From assembly GCF_051400755.1 (NCBI RefSeq), contig NZ_JBLFFL010000010.1, positions 19,991 to 83,990 of the forward strand: 64,000 nucleotides of DNA, read 5' to 3'. Origin of the DNA: Parapedobacter sp051400755 (GTDB lineage Bacteria; Bacteroidota; Bacteroidia; Sphingobacteriales; Sphingobacteriaceae). Below, in pieces: positions 26,030-34,480 of this stretch. The notes beneath the pieces are model-generated. The model was not told where the DNA came from. It did no database searches and saw nothing but the letters and a program-made list of their open reading frames with translations. The first letter of the stretch is position 1. Every line of letters begins with the position of its first letter. The translations under genes and the position numbers were made by a program.

Positions 26030-27025
26030 ATGCAAACGCTAACACAACAAATACCTGAAGGATCTCGGAAAGAGGTAATGGCTTATTTGGAGCCTTTTAT
26101 GCTGGATGAAATGAGTGAATACCTGAAGCCCGTGGAGGAAATGTGGCAACCCGCAGACCTGCTACCGGACGCTTCGCGGGATACCTTTTTCGAAGAAATA
26201 AAAGATTTACAGGAAAGTGCTAGGGAGCTGTCGTATGATCTGGTAGCCGTATTGATCGGCGACACCATCACCGAGGAGGCCTTGCCTACGTATGAATCGT
26301 GGCTGAGCATGGTGGAAGATGTCAACAAAAATCAGCAAGGCGGCTGGATGAGGTGGGTACGGGCATGGACCGCCGAAGAGAACCGGCATGGCGACTTGCT
26401 TAACAAATACCTTTATCTTTCCGGCCGTGTCAATATGCGGGAAATGGAAGTGTCCACCCAATACCTGCTTCAGGATGGTATTGAGATCGGTACGGGCAAT
26501 GACCCCTACCGCAATTTCGTTTACACGTCTTTTCAGGAACTGGCCACGAATGTATCGCACCGGCGAGTTGCGGGACTGGCAAAGAAGGACGGCGACAAAT
26601 TATTAGCCAAAATGTGCGGTGTCATCGCTGCTGACGAGGCAAGGCATGCCAAAGCGTATATGTCTTTCATTTCTAAAGCCATGGAAGTGGACGCCAGCGA
26701 AGTCTTGCTGGCTTTTGAAGACATGATGCGCAAGAAAATTGTCATGCCGGCTCACTTGCTGCGGCAATCCGGCGAACCGCAAGGTGAGGCGTTTACGCAT
26801 TTTTCCGATGCTGCCCAACGACTTGGGGTGTATACCGCCATTGACTATGTCGACATCCTGAAAGAGTTAATCCGCGAATGGAACGTTGAATCCATCCGGG
26901 AGCTCAATGAGGCGGGTGAACGCGCCCGGGATTACTTAGTGCGGTTACCCGATCGTTTGCTGCGCTTAGCCGACCGGATGAAGGTGCCTGAAAAGAGCTA
27001 TAGCTTTAAGTGGATACACGCTTAA
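26030..27025 (+). CDS. Soluble acyl-[acyl-carrier-protein] desaturase
   Basis: 331 residues from ATG 26030. It has the two ferritin-like di-iron motifs of plant-type stearoyl-ACP desaturases: EENRHGD (in WTAEENRHGDLLNK) and DEARHAKAY. It therefore probably inserts a double bond into acyl chains held on ACP, using O2 and ferredoxin, to tune membrane fluidity. This soluble class differs from the integral-membrane FADS-type desaturases. A TAnnTTTG promoter lies immediately upstream. Its 3' end overlaps the convergent CtlX gene by 20 bp. Confidence 0.9.
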   Translation: MQTLTQQIPEGSRKEVMAYLEPFMLDEMSEYLKPVEEMWQPADLLPDASRDTFFEEIKDLQESARELSYDLVAVLIGDTITEEALPTYESWLSMVEDVNKNQQGGWMRWVRAWTAEENRHGDLLNKYLYLSGRVNMREMEVSTQYLLQDGIEIGTGNDPYRNFVYTSFQELATNVSHRRVAGLAKKDGDKLLAKMCGVIAADEARHAKAYMSFISKAMEVDASEVLLAFEDMMRKKIVMPAHLLRQSGEPQGEAFTHFSDAAQRLGVYTAIDYVDILKELIREWNVESIRELNEAGERARDYLVRLPDRLLRLADRMKVPEKSYSFKWIHA

Positions 27026-27920
27026 GGGGCAGGAATACCTCAGCCATCATGCATCGGGCGCTGCCTCCCCCATGCTGTTCAATGGTTTCTAATGGGGAAT
27101 GGATGATGGGATTAAACGCCTCCAATTGTGCTATTTGCTCCGGTCGAAGTGACTCATATGCGCGTGACGACATGACCAGATAACGCTTTCCCCGTTTGTT
27201 TTCAACTTGCAGCATATTCCCAGCAAAGGCCATCAGCTGTGTCCAGGTAATTGGTACAACCACTTTCCCCGAACCTTCCAACGCATCGACCACCCTTATC
27301 CGGTCCGCCTCCGTCATGCACGCCAAATGTATAACCGCATATTGATCCGCTAGACACATCATTACATTGGTGTGGTACACCGGCATCCCCTTGTCGTCTT
27401 TGGCGTCAAAGATCACCGGCCGGTATTCCAATTGCTTGCAAAAGTCCAGAAATAGTGCTTCATCCGTACGAGGGGATCGACAGGCATAAGCCACTTTAGC
27501 TACACGATCGAGCACCATGCTTCCCGTTCCTTCCAGGAACACGCCCGTTGTTTCATTCATCGTATAGTCTATCCGGTGGCGGATGATGAAACGATTGGCC
27601 ACCGCATCCAATACCGATTGCTTCCGTTCCAAGCGCCTATTCGCTGCAAACATCGGATATAACACCATGGTGCCGTCCTCGTGGAATGACATCCAATTGT
27701 TCGGAAAGATGCTATCCGGCGTGTGGGGGTGTGCCGTATCCTGTACAACCACCACGTCGATGTCGTGCTTACGCAGCTTTTCGACAAATGCATCAAACTC
27801 CTGAACAGCCTTCCGTTGCGTCTCTTCTGCACGTTCCGCAGTTTGCACCTGAAAGGCATTGTTTACGGCTGTCTGCTCGTTATAACCAAATTGTACCGGA
27901 CGGATCATCAACAGCGTCAT
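27006..27920 (-). CDS. ctlX: CtlX-like amidinotransferase-fold hydrolase
   Basis: 304 residues from ATG 27920, which overlaps the stop of the upstream gene as ATGA. The TTG at 27953 is rejected. The fold is the guanidino-modifying (arginine deiminase/DDAH) family: FPNNWMSFH near the start, FLEGTGSM with an acidic residue, VYHTNVMMC with the catalytic His, and GGGSARCMMAEVFL with the catalytic Cys near the end. CtlX proteins are linked to citrulline use. Translational coupling to the arginine-deiminase-like gene suggests the two act in sequence on arginine and citrulline (inference). Confidence 0.82.
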   Translation of the reverse strand: MTLLMIRPVQFGYNEQTAVNNAFQVQTAERAEETQRKAVQEFDAFVEKLRKHDIDVVVVQDTAHPHTPDSIFPNNWMSFHEDGTMVLYPMFAANRRLERKQSVLDAVANRFIIRHRIDYTMNETTGVFLEGTGSMVLDRVAKVAYACRSPRTDEALFLDFCKQLEYRPVIFDAKDDKGMPVYHTNVMMCLADQYAVIHLACMTEADRIRVVDALEGSGKVVVPITWTQLMAFAGNMLQVENKRGKRYLVMSSRAYESLRPEQIAQLEAFNPIIHSPLETIEQHGGGSARCMMAEVFLPLKRVST

Positions 27921-29368
27921 ATCTCGTCCCTCCGCAACGGCATGCTCATGCAATGAAAGCCTCCCCTCGCGCGGGACAGCTCAGCCGATGGCATCAGCAC
28001 CAACGTATCGGTCAACTGATGCGCCTGTATGCGGTCGGCCTCCAGGTCGGCAAGCAGGTGTTTCACGTCGACTACGTTGAAGCCCGCTTTTCGGAACGCC
28101 GCTGTCGTGCGGTCGTTTCGGTCGTAGCCCAATACGACTCCTTCTTGAATGGCCAGCAAGTTGCAGCTATCGGTCCATTGTTCCCGCACATCATACGGAA
28201 ACTCATTGTTGCCGGATAGGATGATCCGTACATCGTCGGCAGCACATCGCAAATCCGTCACACTGATATCCACGAGCAAATCTTCCAAGCTGTCGAAATA
28301 ACGAGGTCGGGCGATGTCCGCCTTCTCAAATTGGATAATTTCCAGTTGGTCCGCGTTGTTCGCATGGATATGCAAGGCCCGGCGCACATTGTCCGTCTGC
28401 AGTCCTTCAATGCGTTCGCGGGAAAACGCGCCCAACATTACCCATGTATCTTTCTTTACTTGCGTAAACACCGTATCAATGTGCATGTAATCCCGTTTAT
28501 TGGGGATCTTCACCATTGTCGCTTTGTTGACCACCTCGCGCTCAAACAGTTTCGTTATCGCCTGCGCTGCGGCTTCCCGGCTGGTGCGCTCACTCACACC
28601 GATCAGCACGTGATCTTCGCTGACCACCATTACGTCTCCCCCCTCCAGTGTTACCTTCTCCGAAGCCGCATCGTTGGGCAGCAAAAAGTGGTGCGGCGAG
28701 TCGGTCAATTCAATGATGTTATTCCGGTATCCGGCAAAGATCGGATGGTGAAAAAAAAGATACTTTGCAATCAGCGCTTCGCGTTTGCGCGCTTCCTTCT
28801 TGGGTTTATTGAGCAGGATGTAATCCTTGATGACAATGCCAATGTCGCGGGTGAAAATAAAATTAGGGATCGGCGGAAAAATCAGCTCGGTTTCGTTGTA
28901 GGTGCCGCTGAAAAAGACCCTGGCCAGCGTAGACGGCGCATAGCCCATCAATTTCTGCTGGATCTCGTAACTGCACGCCTCAATCGCACAAACCGAGGCG
29001 ACCAATTGGCTTTTTATGGACTCGTCTTCCAGTATTTCTGTCAGTAATACCTGCAATTCGACGACCTTTTTCGAACGGTAGAAATCCGCATGCCCCGGCT
29101 TATAGAAGTCTCGATGGCGCAACGGGTCATCGATGTCGGCTAATTTGCCTTTGATTTTCTCTTCATCCAGAAAGTAGAGCAACAGCTTAATGTAATAATC
29201 ATATTCATTGCGCCGGATGGTATCCAAGTGCACAATGTCTTCAAACAGCCAATCCTGTGCTTTTGAAGGGACCACTTTGCCTAATCCGCTATCCGGACTA
29301 TGCACCAACACGCTTCGTAATTTGCCGGTTTCAGAAGACACATAAATCGGATCGTTAATCGTAGGCAT
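27917..29368 (-). CDS. Arginine deiminase family protein
   Basis: 483 residues, longer than classical ADI (about 410). The family motifs are in order: FIFTRDIGIVI, EGGDVMVV, HIDTVFTQV (His-Asp) and GGFHCMSMPLRR with the catalytic Cys close to the C-terminus. It should hydrolyse arginine to citrulline and ammonia or act on a close guanidino compound. The stop overlaps the start of the CtlX gene (ATGA). No ornithine carbamoyltransferase or carbamate kinase follows, so the classical energy-yielding ADI pathway is not encoded here. Confidence 0.88.
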   Translation of the reverse strand: MPTINDPIYVSSETGKLRSVLVHSPDSGLGKVVPSKAQDWLFEDIVHLDTIRRNEYDYYIKLLLYFLDEEKIKGKLADIDDPLRHRDFYKPGHADFYRSKKVVELQVLLTEILEDESIKSQLVASVCAIEACSYEIQQKLMGYAPSTLARVFFSGTYNETELIFPPIPNFIFTRDIGIVIKDYILLNKPKKEARKREALIAKYLFFHHPIFAGYRNNIIELTDSPHHFLLPNDAASEKVTLEGGDVMVVSEDHVLIGVSERTSREAAAQAITKLFEREVVNKATMVKIPNKRDYMHIDTVFTQVKKDTWVMLGAFSRERIEGLQTDNVRRALHIHANNADQLEIIQFEKADIARPRYFDSLEDLLVDISVTDLRCAADDVRIILSGNNEFPYDVREQWTDSCNLLAIQEGVVLGYDRNDRTTAAFRKAGFNVVDVKHLLADLEADRIQAHQLTDTLVLMPSAELSRARGGFHCMSMPLRRDEI

Positions 29369-29414
29369 ATCCTGTTATCAAAAATGGCAATATACATAAT
29401 TATGGCGAAAAGCT

Positions 29415-29422
29415 TACTTTTG
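29415..29422 (+). promoter_or_regulatory. Bacteroidota -7 box for the serine hydrolase gene
   Basis: TACTTTTG fits TAnnTTTG and ends 21 bp before ATG 29444. It supports that start over ATG 29384, which lies upstream of the expected transcription start. Confidence 0.55.
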
Positions 29423-29443
29423 CAAAAATTCGTTAGAGAAACC

Positions 29444-30364
29444 ATGAACTATCCTACATTTGCCGGCATCCTCGTCGCCATCCTATTCATCACCGCCCCC
29501 GCTCCCACCCAGGCCCAAGACCCTCAACCGGATGCCAAGCTCCAACGAGCACTGGAACAAGCCGTTGATGGCTTTGCTGGCGATGTGGGCATCTATGTGC
29601 AACATCTGCGGACGGGGAAAGGGGCTGCTATCCATGCCGATACGATTTTTCCTACGGCGAGCATCGTGAAGGTGCCCATACTGGTGGGCTTGTTTGACAA
29701 GATCAACAAAAAGGAGCTGGACTACCGGCAGGAGTTGGTGTATGACGACTCGATGTATTATGGCGGTTCGGGATTGATGCAGTTTTTTAAAGACAGCGCC
29801 AAAACGGATGTAAGCGTATTGGCGTCCCTAATGATCTCTTATAGTGATAATGTCACCGCCCTTTGGTGCCAGGCGCTCGCAGGGGGCGGCCAAGCCATCA
29901 ACGCATTGATGGAAACTCATGGCCTGAAGCATACACGGGTCAACTCCCGTACCCCGGGGCGCGAGGCAATCCGGGAGGTGTACGGATGGGGACAGACCAC
30001 TCCTCGGGAAATTGCCTTGTTGGTCACCAAAATCCGCAAGGGAGCGCTCATCAGCGAAGCGGCAAGCGATCGGATGTATCGGCTCATGGCCAACATTTAT
30101 TATGATGAAGGGGCGCTGTCCCAGATTCCCCCTACGGTGCAGTCAGCCTCCAAACAAGGCATGGTGAATGACTCGCGATCTGAAGTAGTGCTCGTGAATG
30201 CCCCCAGCGGCGATTACGTCTTCAGCGTCATGACAAAAAACAATCAGGATCAACGATGGGAATACAACAATGAGGCATCCGAATTGATCCGCAAGATCTC
30301 CTCGCTTTTATGGAATTACTTCGAGCCGCAGCAACCCTGGAAGCCGTTTGAACAGCGGTTTTGA
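29444..30364 (+). CDS. Class A beta-lactamase-related serine hydrolase
   Basis: 306 residues from ATG 29444, which opens a signal peptide ending TQAQD. The serine-penicillin-recognising motifs are SIVK (S73, K76), SDN (S134-N136) and KQG (K237-G239) in place of the usual KTG. The Glu166-type ExxLN motif is not clear; the region reads GREAIREVYGWGQTTP. It belongs to the PF13354 class A fold and is secreted to the periplasm. Without a clear ExxLN it may be a weak or non-lactamase enzyme, so resistance cannot be assumed. It converges on the glmM-like gene, 9 bp apart. Confidence 0.8.
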   Translation: MNYPTFAGILVAILFITAPAPTQAQDPQPDAKLQRALEQAVDGFAGDVGIYVQHLRTGKGAAIHADTIFPTASIVKVPILVGLFDKINKKELDYRQELVYDDSMYYGGSGLMQFFKDSAKTDVSVLASLMISYSDNVTALWCQALAGGGQAINALMETHGLKHTRVNSRTPGREAIREVYGWGQTTPREIALLVTKIRKGALISEAASDRMYRLMANIYYDEGALSQIPPTVQSASKQGMVNDSRSEVVLVNAPSGDYVFSVMTKNNQDQRWEYNNEASELIRKISSLLWNYFEPQQPWKPFEQRF

Positions 30365-30373
30365 TTGATAGCG

Positions 30374-31756
30374 TTAGCTGATAAGTTCCTCCATTTCCCG
30401 GATGATCCGTTGCGCGACGGCTGCGGCTTTTTCAGGTGTCGGTCCTTCGGAATAAATCCGGATGATCGGCTCGGTATTAGACTTACGCAAATGCACCCAT
30501 TCCTGCTCAAAGTCGATTTTCAACCCGTCGACAGTGCTGTGAGGCACACCGGCATACCGTTGTTCCATGGCTGCCAATAAGCTGTCGACATCCAGTCCGG
30601 GTGTCAATACGATCTTGTTTTTGGACATGAAATAGGGCGGATAACCTGCTCGCAGCGCCGAGATACGCTTACCACTTTTAGCCAGATGCGTCAGAAACAG
30701 CGCAATTCCGACCAGGGCATCTCGTCCATAGTGCAAGGTCGGATAGATGACCCCTCCGTTGCCTTCACCGCCGATTACCGCGCCTACCGCTTTCATCTTG
30801 GTCACCACGTTGACCTCCCCCACCGCCGCCGCATGGTATTGCGATCCGTGGTTGACCGTCACATCGCGCAAGGCTCTCGTCGACGACAGATTGGATACCG
30901 TATCACCGGGGGTATGCTGGAGCACATAGTCGCTCACGGCCACCAAGGTGTACTCTTCGCCAAATAGTTCCCCATTTTCCATCATAAAGCAAAGCCGATC
31001 GACATCCGGATCCACGGCGATACCCAAATCGGCGCCTTTCTCGACAACGAGCGCGGACAAGTCCGTCAGGTTTTCGGCCAACGGCTCCGGATTGTGCGGG
31101 AAATAGCCATTGGGTTCGCAATAGATTTTATAGATGGTCTCCACACCCAGCGCTTCCAACAACGCGGGCACGAAGATCCCCCCGGTGGAGTTAACCGCGT
31201 CTACCGCTATCTTAAATCCAGCTTGCCGTATCGCTCCGACATCTACCAACGGAAGTGCCAATACCTGATCGATGTGCCGTTGCAGGTATTCGTCCGTTGC
31301 CTTTACCGAACCCAATTGACTCACGTCTGCAAAATCAAAATCCAGGTTTTCAGCAATTGTCAACACTTCCTGTCCCTCCGCATCGTTGATGAACTCCCCC
31401 TTATCATTTAATAACTTGAGCGCATTCCATTGAATCGGATTGTGACTGGCGGTGAGGATGATCCCTCCGCCTGCACCTTCCGCCGGCACAGCGATCTCCA
31501 CCGTGGGAGTGGTCGATAACCCCAGATCAACGACGTCCATACCAATGCTTTGAAGGGTGCCCACCACCAAATTGCGCACCATTTCGCCTGAAATGCGCGC
31601 ATCCCGACCAATGACGATTTTATTGTTGCCGGTCTTGTCACCGATAAATCGGCCAAACGCCGCGGTAAACTTTACAATATCAAGCGGGGTAAAGGCCTCA
31701 CCCGTTCTACCGCCTATGGTGCCCCGTATGCCTGAAATGGATTTGATTAATGTCAT
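30374..31756 (-). CDS. glmM: Phosphoglucosamine mutase-type phosphohexomutase
   Basis: 460 residues, alpha-D-phosphohexomutase superfamily. The active serine is S104 in TASHNP, the metal loop is DPDVDRL, the sugar-binding loop is GEGNGG, and the phosphate-binding loop near the C-terminus is RKSNTEPIIRIYSEG. Bacteroidota relatives of this length are usually assigned as GlmM, which makes glucosamine-1-phosphate for peptidoglycan and LPS. Phosphomannomutase or phosphoglucomutase activity cannot be excluded. It stands as a single gene divergent from the PAP2 gene. Confidence 0.82.
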   Translation of the reverse strand: MTLIKSISGIRGTIGGRTGEAFTPLDIVKFTAAFGRFIGDKTGNNKIVIGRDARISGEMVRNLVVGTLQSIGMDVVDLGLSTTPTVEIAVPAEGAGGGIILTASHNPIQWNALKLLNDKGEFINDAEGQEVLTIAENLDFDFADVSQLGSVKATDEYLQRHIDQVLALPLVDVGAIRQAGFKIAVDAVNSTGGIFVPALLEALGVETIYKIYCEPNGYFPHNPEPLAENLTDLSALVVEKGADLGIAVDPDVDRLCFMMENGELFGEEYTLVAVSDYVLQHTPGDTVSNLSSTRALRDVTVNHGSQYHAAAVGEVNVVTKMKAVGAVIGGEGNGGVIYPTLHYGRDALVGIALFLTHLAKSGKRISALRAGYPPYFMSKNKIVLTPGLDVDSLLAAMEQRYAGVPHSTVDGLKIDFEQEWVHLRKSNTEPIIRIYSEGPTPEKAAAVAQRIIREMEELIS

Positions 31757-31824
31757 GTCTATGCGCTAATTGTTGAGCCGATAAAAATAGAAATATTGTT
31801 CAGCATTTTTAAATTGATCATCAT

Positions 31825-31857
31825 TTGATTGAAAATTCAAATTTTTGCTTACTTTTG
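31825..31857 (+). promoter_or_regulatory. Bacteroidota promoter for the PAP2/ZIP pair
   Basis: TTG at 31825-31827 and TACTTTTG at 31850-31857 are separated by 22 bp, fitting the TTG...TAnnTTTG form. Transcription would start near 31864, 15 bp before ATG 31879, which fixes the start codon of the PAP2 gene. Confidence 0.65.
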
Positions 31858-31878
31858 TTGCAACTTTGTTTAATTTAC

Positions 31879-32463
31879 ATGATCGACCAACTCGTTTCGC
31901 TGGATCAGGAGGTTTTTCTGGCCATCAATCAGGGGCTAAGCAACTCCTTCTTTGACTGGCTTATGCCGATGCTACGCAATCCCTACACATGGGCTCCGCT
32001 ATACCTCTTCATCATTGTTTTCTGCATCCGTAACTACCGGAAAAAAGGCATTCTCATCGTCCTGTTCATCCTGATCACCTTTGGCGTGGCAGATGCGCTT
32101 TCCTCATCGGTGATTAAAAAATCAATTAAGCGGGTCAGGCCATGCAACGACATTGAGTTTAAGGAGGAGGTCAACCTATTGGTCAGGTGTGGCAGCGGTT
32201 ACAGCTTTACCTCTTCGCATGCCACCAACCACTTTGCCATCGCGATGGTTTTGGTCATGATTTTCTATAGGCGATGGAAACACATCCTATGGCTCGGACT
32301 TTCATGGGCCGCCATCATCAGCATTGCCCAGGTATATGTGGGCGTGCACTACCCCTTGGACATCATTGGCGGCGCGTTATTGGGCAGTTTAATCGGTTAT
32401 TTCAGCGGTCTCGTGTTCCGTTTCATCTCACCTAATTTTACACCGGCAACTAACACCTTATGA
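31879..32463 (+). CDS. PAP2-family membrane phosphatase
   Basis: 194 residues from ATG 31879, chosen because the promoter lies at 31825-31857. About five or six membrane segments carry the three PAP2 motifs: KKSIKRVRP, SFTSSHATN (PSGH-like) and QVYVGVHYPLDIIGG (catalytic His). Such enzymes remove phosphate from lipid phosphates such as undecaprenyl pyrophosphate or phosphatidate. Its stop overlaps the start of the ZIP transporter (ATGA), so the two are translated together. Confidence 0.88.
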   Translation: MIDQLVSLDQEVFLAINQGLSNSFFDWLMPMLRNPYTWAPLYLFIIVFCIRNYRKKGILIVLFILITFGVADALSSSVIKKSIKRVRPCNDIEFKEEVNLLVRCGSGYSFTSSHATNHFAIAMVLVMIFYRRWKHILWLGLSWAAIISIAQVYVGVHYPLDIIGGALLGSLIGYFSGLVFRFISPNFTPATNTL

Positions 32464-33203
32464 GTACCATGCTGATCATTGCCATTTTATTCGTTTCTGC
32501 ATTTGCCAGTGGAATTTCCGTTTTTTTTGTAAAGCGCGACAGCACCAATGCCCTGAAGCTGACGCTGTCTTTCAGTGGGGCCTATCTATTTTCCGTCACC
32601 GTTTTGCACCTCATCCCACAGGTTTATCATACACATAGCACATCACATGAGTACATCGGCCTGTTTGTGCTCATCGGGTTTTTATTCCAATTGGGCTTGG
32701 AGCAATTCTCGCATGGGATTGAACATGGGCATATCCACCATTTGCACAAACCCAGCGGGGTTTTCCCATTGGGCATCATGATCAGCCTCTGCTTGCATGC
32801 ATTCTTGGAGGGGATGCCCTTGGCTTCTCACCACCAAAACGAGCTGACCTTTGGCATCGCGCTGCACCACGTGCCCGCGGCTTTTGCGTTAGGCAGCCTA
32901 TTGTTGCATGCTTCACTTTCCAAACGGTATATTATCTTGTTATTAGCAACGTTCGCATTGATGACACCGCTCGGCTATATGGTCAGTAACGCCATCAGTA
33001 CGGGAGAAATTGGCCGTATCGAGCAGTATTTCGATCGGATGATGGCGGTAGTCATCGGCATTTTCCTGCACATCTCCACGACCATCTTATTTGAATCGGG
33101 ATCTGCCGACCATCATCAGTTTAACAGGCGGAAAATGGTTGCTGTGGTCTTGGGGATTGCCGTGTCGTTAGTAAACTTTCTGTTCGACTCACACGGGCAT
33201 TGA
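32460..33203 (+). CDS. ZIP-family metal transporter
   Basis: 247 residues, about eight membrane segments. The metal-site helices carry VTVLHLIPQ, CLHAFLEGMPLA (HxxxEG) and ALHHVPAAFALG, the ZIP pattern. A His-rich cytoplasmic loop (SHGIEHGHIHHLHK) follows the third segment. It should import zinc or another divalent metal. It is coupled to the PAP2 gene by a 4-bp overlap. Confidence 0.88.
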   Translation: MSTMLIIAILFVSAFASGISVFFVKRDSTNALKLTLSFSGAYLFSVTVLHLIPQVYHTHSTSHEYIGLFVLIGFLFQLGLEQFSHGIEHGHIHHLHKPSGVFPLGIMISLCLHAFLEGMPLASHHQNELTFGIALHHVPAAFALGSLLLHASLSKRYIILLLATFALMTPLGYMVSNAISTGEIGRIEQYFDRMMAVVIGIFLHISTTILFESGSADHHQFNRRKMVAVVLGIAVSLVNFLFDSHGH

Positions 33204-33250
33204 GGGTGTGGTGGTCAGTGATCGGTGGTGGGTGATCGGTGGTTAGTGAT
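33204..33250. repeat. Short GT-rich tandem repeat
   Basis: Degenerate copies of GTGATCGGTGGT and shortened variants follow one another between the ZIP and MarR genes and run into the end of the MarR frame. It looks like a minisatellite formed by slippage. Confidence 0.5.
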
Positions 33251-33698
33251 GGCCCCGTAATTTGTCGAGCAATTCATTCAAGATGCGGCACTCATCGGGC
33301 GTAATATTCTTTTCGAGGATATCCAGCATCATCATACTTTCTTCCAATTCAGCCAATGTATCGAGGCCCTTTTGTGTGATTTTTACATCAACAGCCCGCC
33401 TATCTGTATTGCAAACTCCCCTCGAAACCAGCTCCTTGGTCACCAAACGATCAATAATACGCGACACATCCGGCATTTTGTCGAGCATCCGTTCCTTCAG
33501 CATGCTGTTGGTCGCCGGATTGGGGTGCTGTCCCCTCAATATCCGCAATACATTGAACTGCTGCAGGGTGATCTGCTGCGCACTGGCCCGTTTCTCCAAG
33601 ATGCCCGTAATCCAATTACTGGTAAAGACGATGTTTATCGTCGCCTTATGCTGTTCATTACGGAATTTTCGCGTCTGGATTTCGTCTTCTATCTTCAT
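33243..33698 (-). CDS. MarR-family transcriptional regulator
   Basis: 151 residues. Central winged helix: ITLQQFNVLRILRG, recognition region MPDVSRIIDRLVTKELV and wing CNTDRRAVDVKITQKG with the conserved DRR. Flanking helices form the dimer. It follows mqnA by 33 bp in the same direction and may belong to that operon. Ligand and targets are unknown. The last codons lie in a short repeat, so the C-terminus may vary between strains. Confidence 0.9.
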   Translation of the reverse strand: MKIEDEIQTRKFRNEQHKATINIVFTSNWITGILEKRASAQQITLQQFNVLRILRGQHPNPATNSMLKERMLDKMPDVSRIIDRLVTKELVSRGVCNTDRRAVDVKITQKGLDTLAELEESMMMLDILEKNITPDECRILNELLDKLRGHH

Positions 33699-33731
33699 TC
33701 GTCTTCTGTTTTCAATGGCATTTTTTGATCA

Positions 33732-34478
33732 TCAAGTCAAGCGGTCGAGTGCCGCGTGATCCAGCGTTTTCATCAGCCCCAAAAATGTCCTCACGGCCGT
33801 CTTTTTCGCGTCGTCATAGTGGTAGTCGATATGTTCCATCAGGTATTGGCGATAGTCAAAATCCAGTCTCTGCGGAAGCTGTTCAATCAGCGCCTCCCGA
33901 TGGTCCAGACCATAGGCCAGGGCTTCGTTAAAAGCTTGAATAAAGGCAGTTGGAAGTGGCTTGTTGGCCACCCAGGCAGCAAACGTAAAGGGCAATCCGG
34001 TGAGCTTTTGCCAGTACAATGCCAAATCGTAGGCATAAGGGTGCTGATGCTGTTTCCCGAAGGTACGGTCACCGATCTCCACATAGGCATCGGCCTCAGC
34101 GGCTGTCGTCAACGTCACTTCCCTTTTCCAATAGTCCCGCAATAATATCTGCGCAAGCTGGTTTGACGTTCTCGACTGACCATCCAGCCGGAGTGTGCTG
34201 ATCTCATTGATCGGTCTTTTGCTGAAAATAAAGACTGAATTAACCGCTCCCGTGGCGCCCAAGCAATAGTCAGAAACGATTTCGGCGTTGGGTATATCAA
34301 GCAAAGCAGCCACCGGGACAATCCCCAGATCCGCTTCATTGTTGATTAACTTATCGGCGCACCGGCTTGGAATGTCCAAGCTCAATGTCAGTCGATCGCG
34401 GATGGATGAATGCTGCAAGCCATAAATAAATGGCAACGTATTGGTATATGATACCGCCGAAACGTTCACTTTTTCCAT
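33732..34478 (-). CDS. mqnA: Chorismate dehydratase MqnA (futalosine menaquinone pathway)
   Basis: 248 residues. It has the periplasmic-binding-protein-like MqnA fold with the N-terminal signature VSAVSYTNTLPFIYGL, ADLGIVPVAAL and LDGQSRTSNQLAQILL (SxTS loop). It removes water from chorismate to 3-enolpyruvylbenzoate, the first committed step of the futalosine route to menaquinone. It lies 2 bp after the phosphatase gene and downstream of mqnE in one operon. Confidence 0.9.
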   Translation of the reverse strand: MEKVNVSAVSYTNTLPFIYGLQHSSIRDRLTLSLDIPSRCADKLINNEADLGIVPVAALLDIPNAEIVSDYCLGATGAVNSVFIFSKRPINEISTLRLDGQSRTSNQLAQILLRDYWKREVTLTTAAEADAYVEIGDRTFGKQHQHPYAYDLALYWQKLTGLPFTFAAWVANKPLPTAFIQAFNEALAYGLDHREALIEQLPQRLDFDYRQYLMEHIDYHYDDAKKTAVRTFLGLMKTLDHAALDRLT

Positions 34479-34480
34479 GG

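Noticed and set aside
27917..29368. Classical arginine deiminase fermentation operon
   Set aside because: No ornithine carbamoyltransferase, carbamate kinase or arginine/ornithine antiporter is adjacent.
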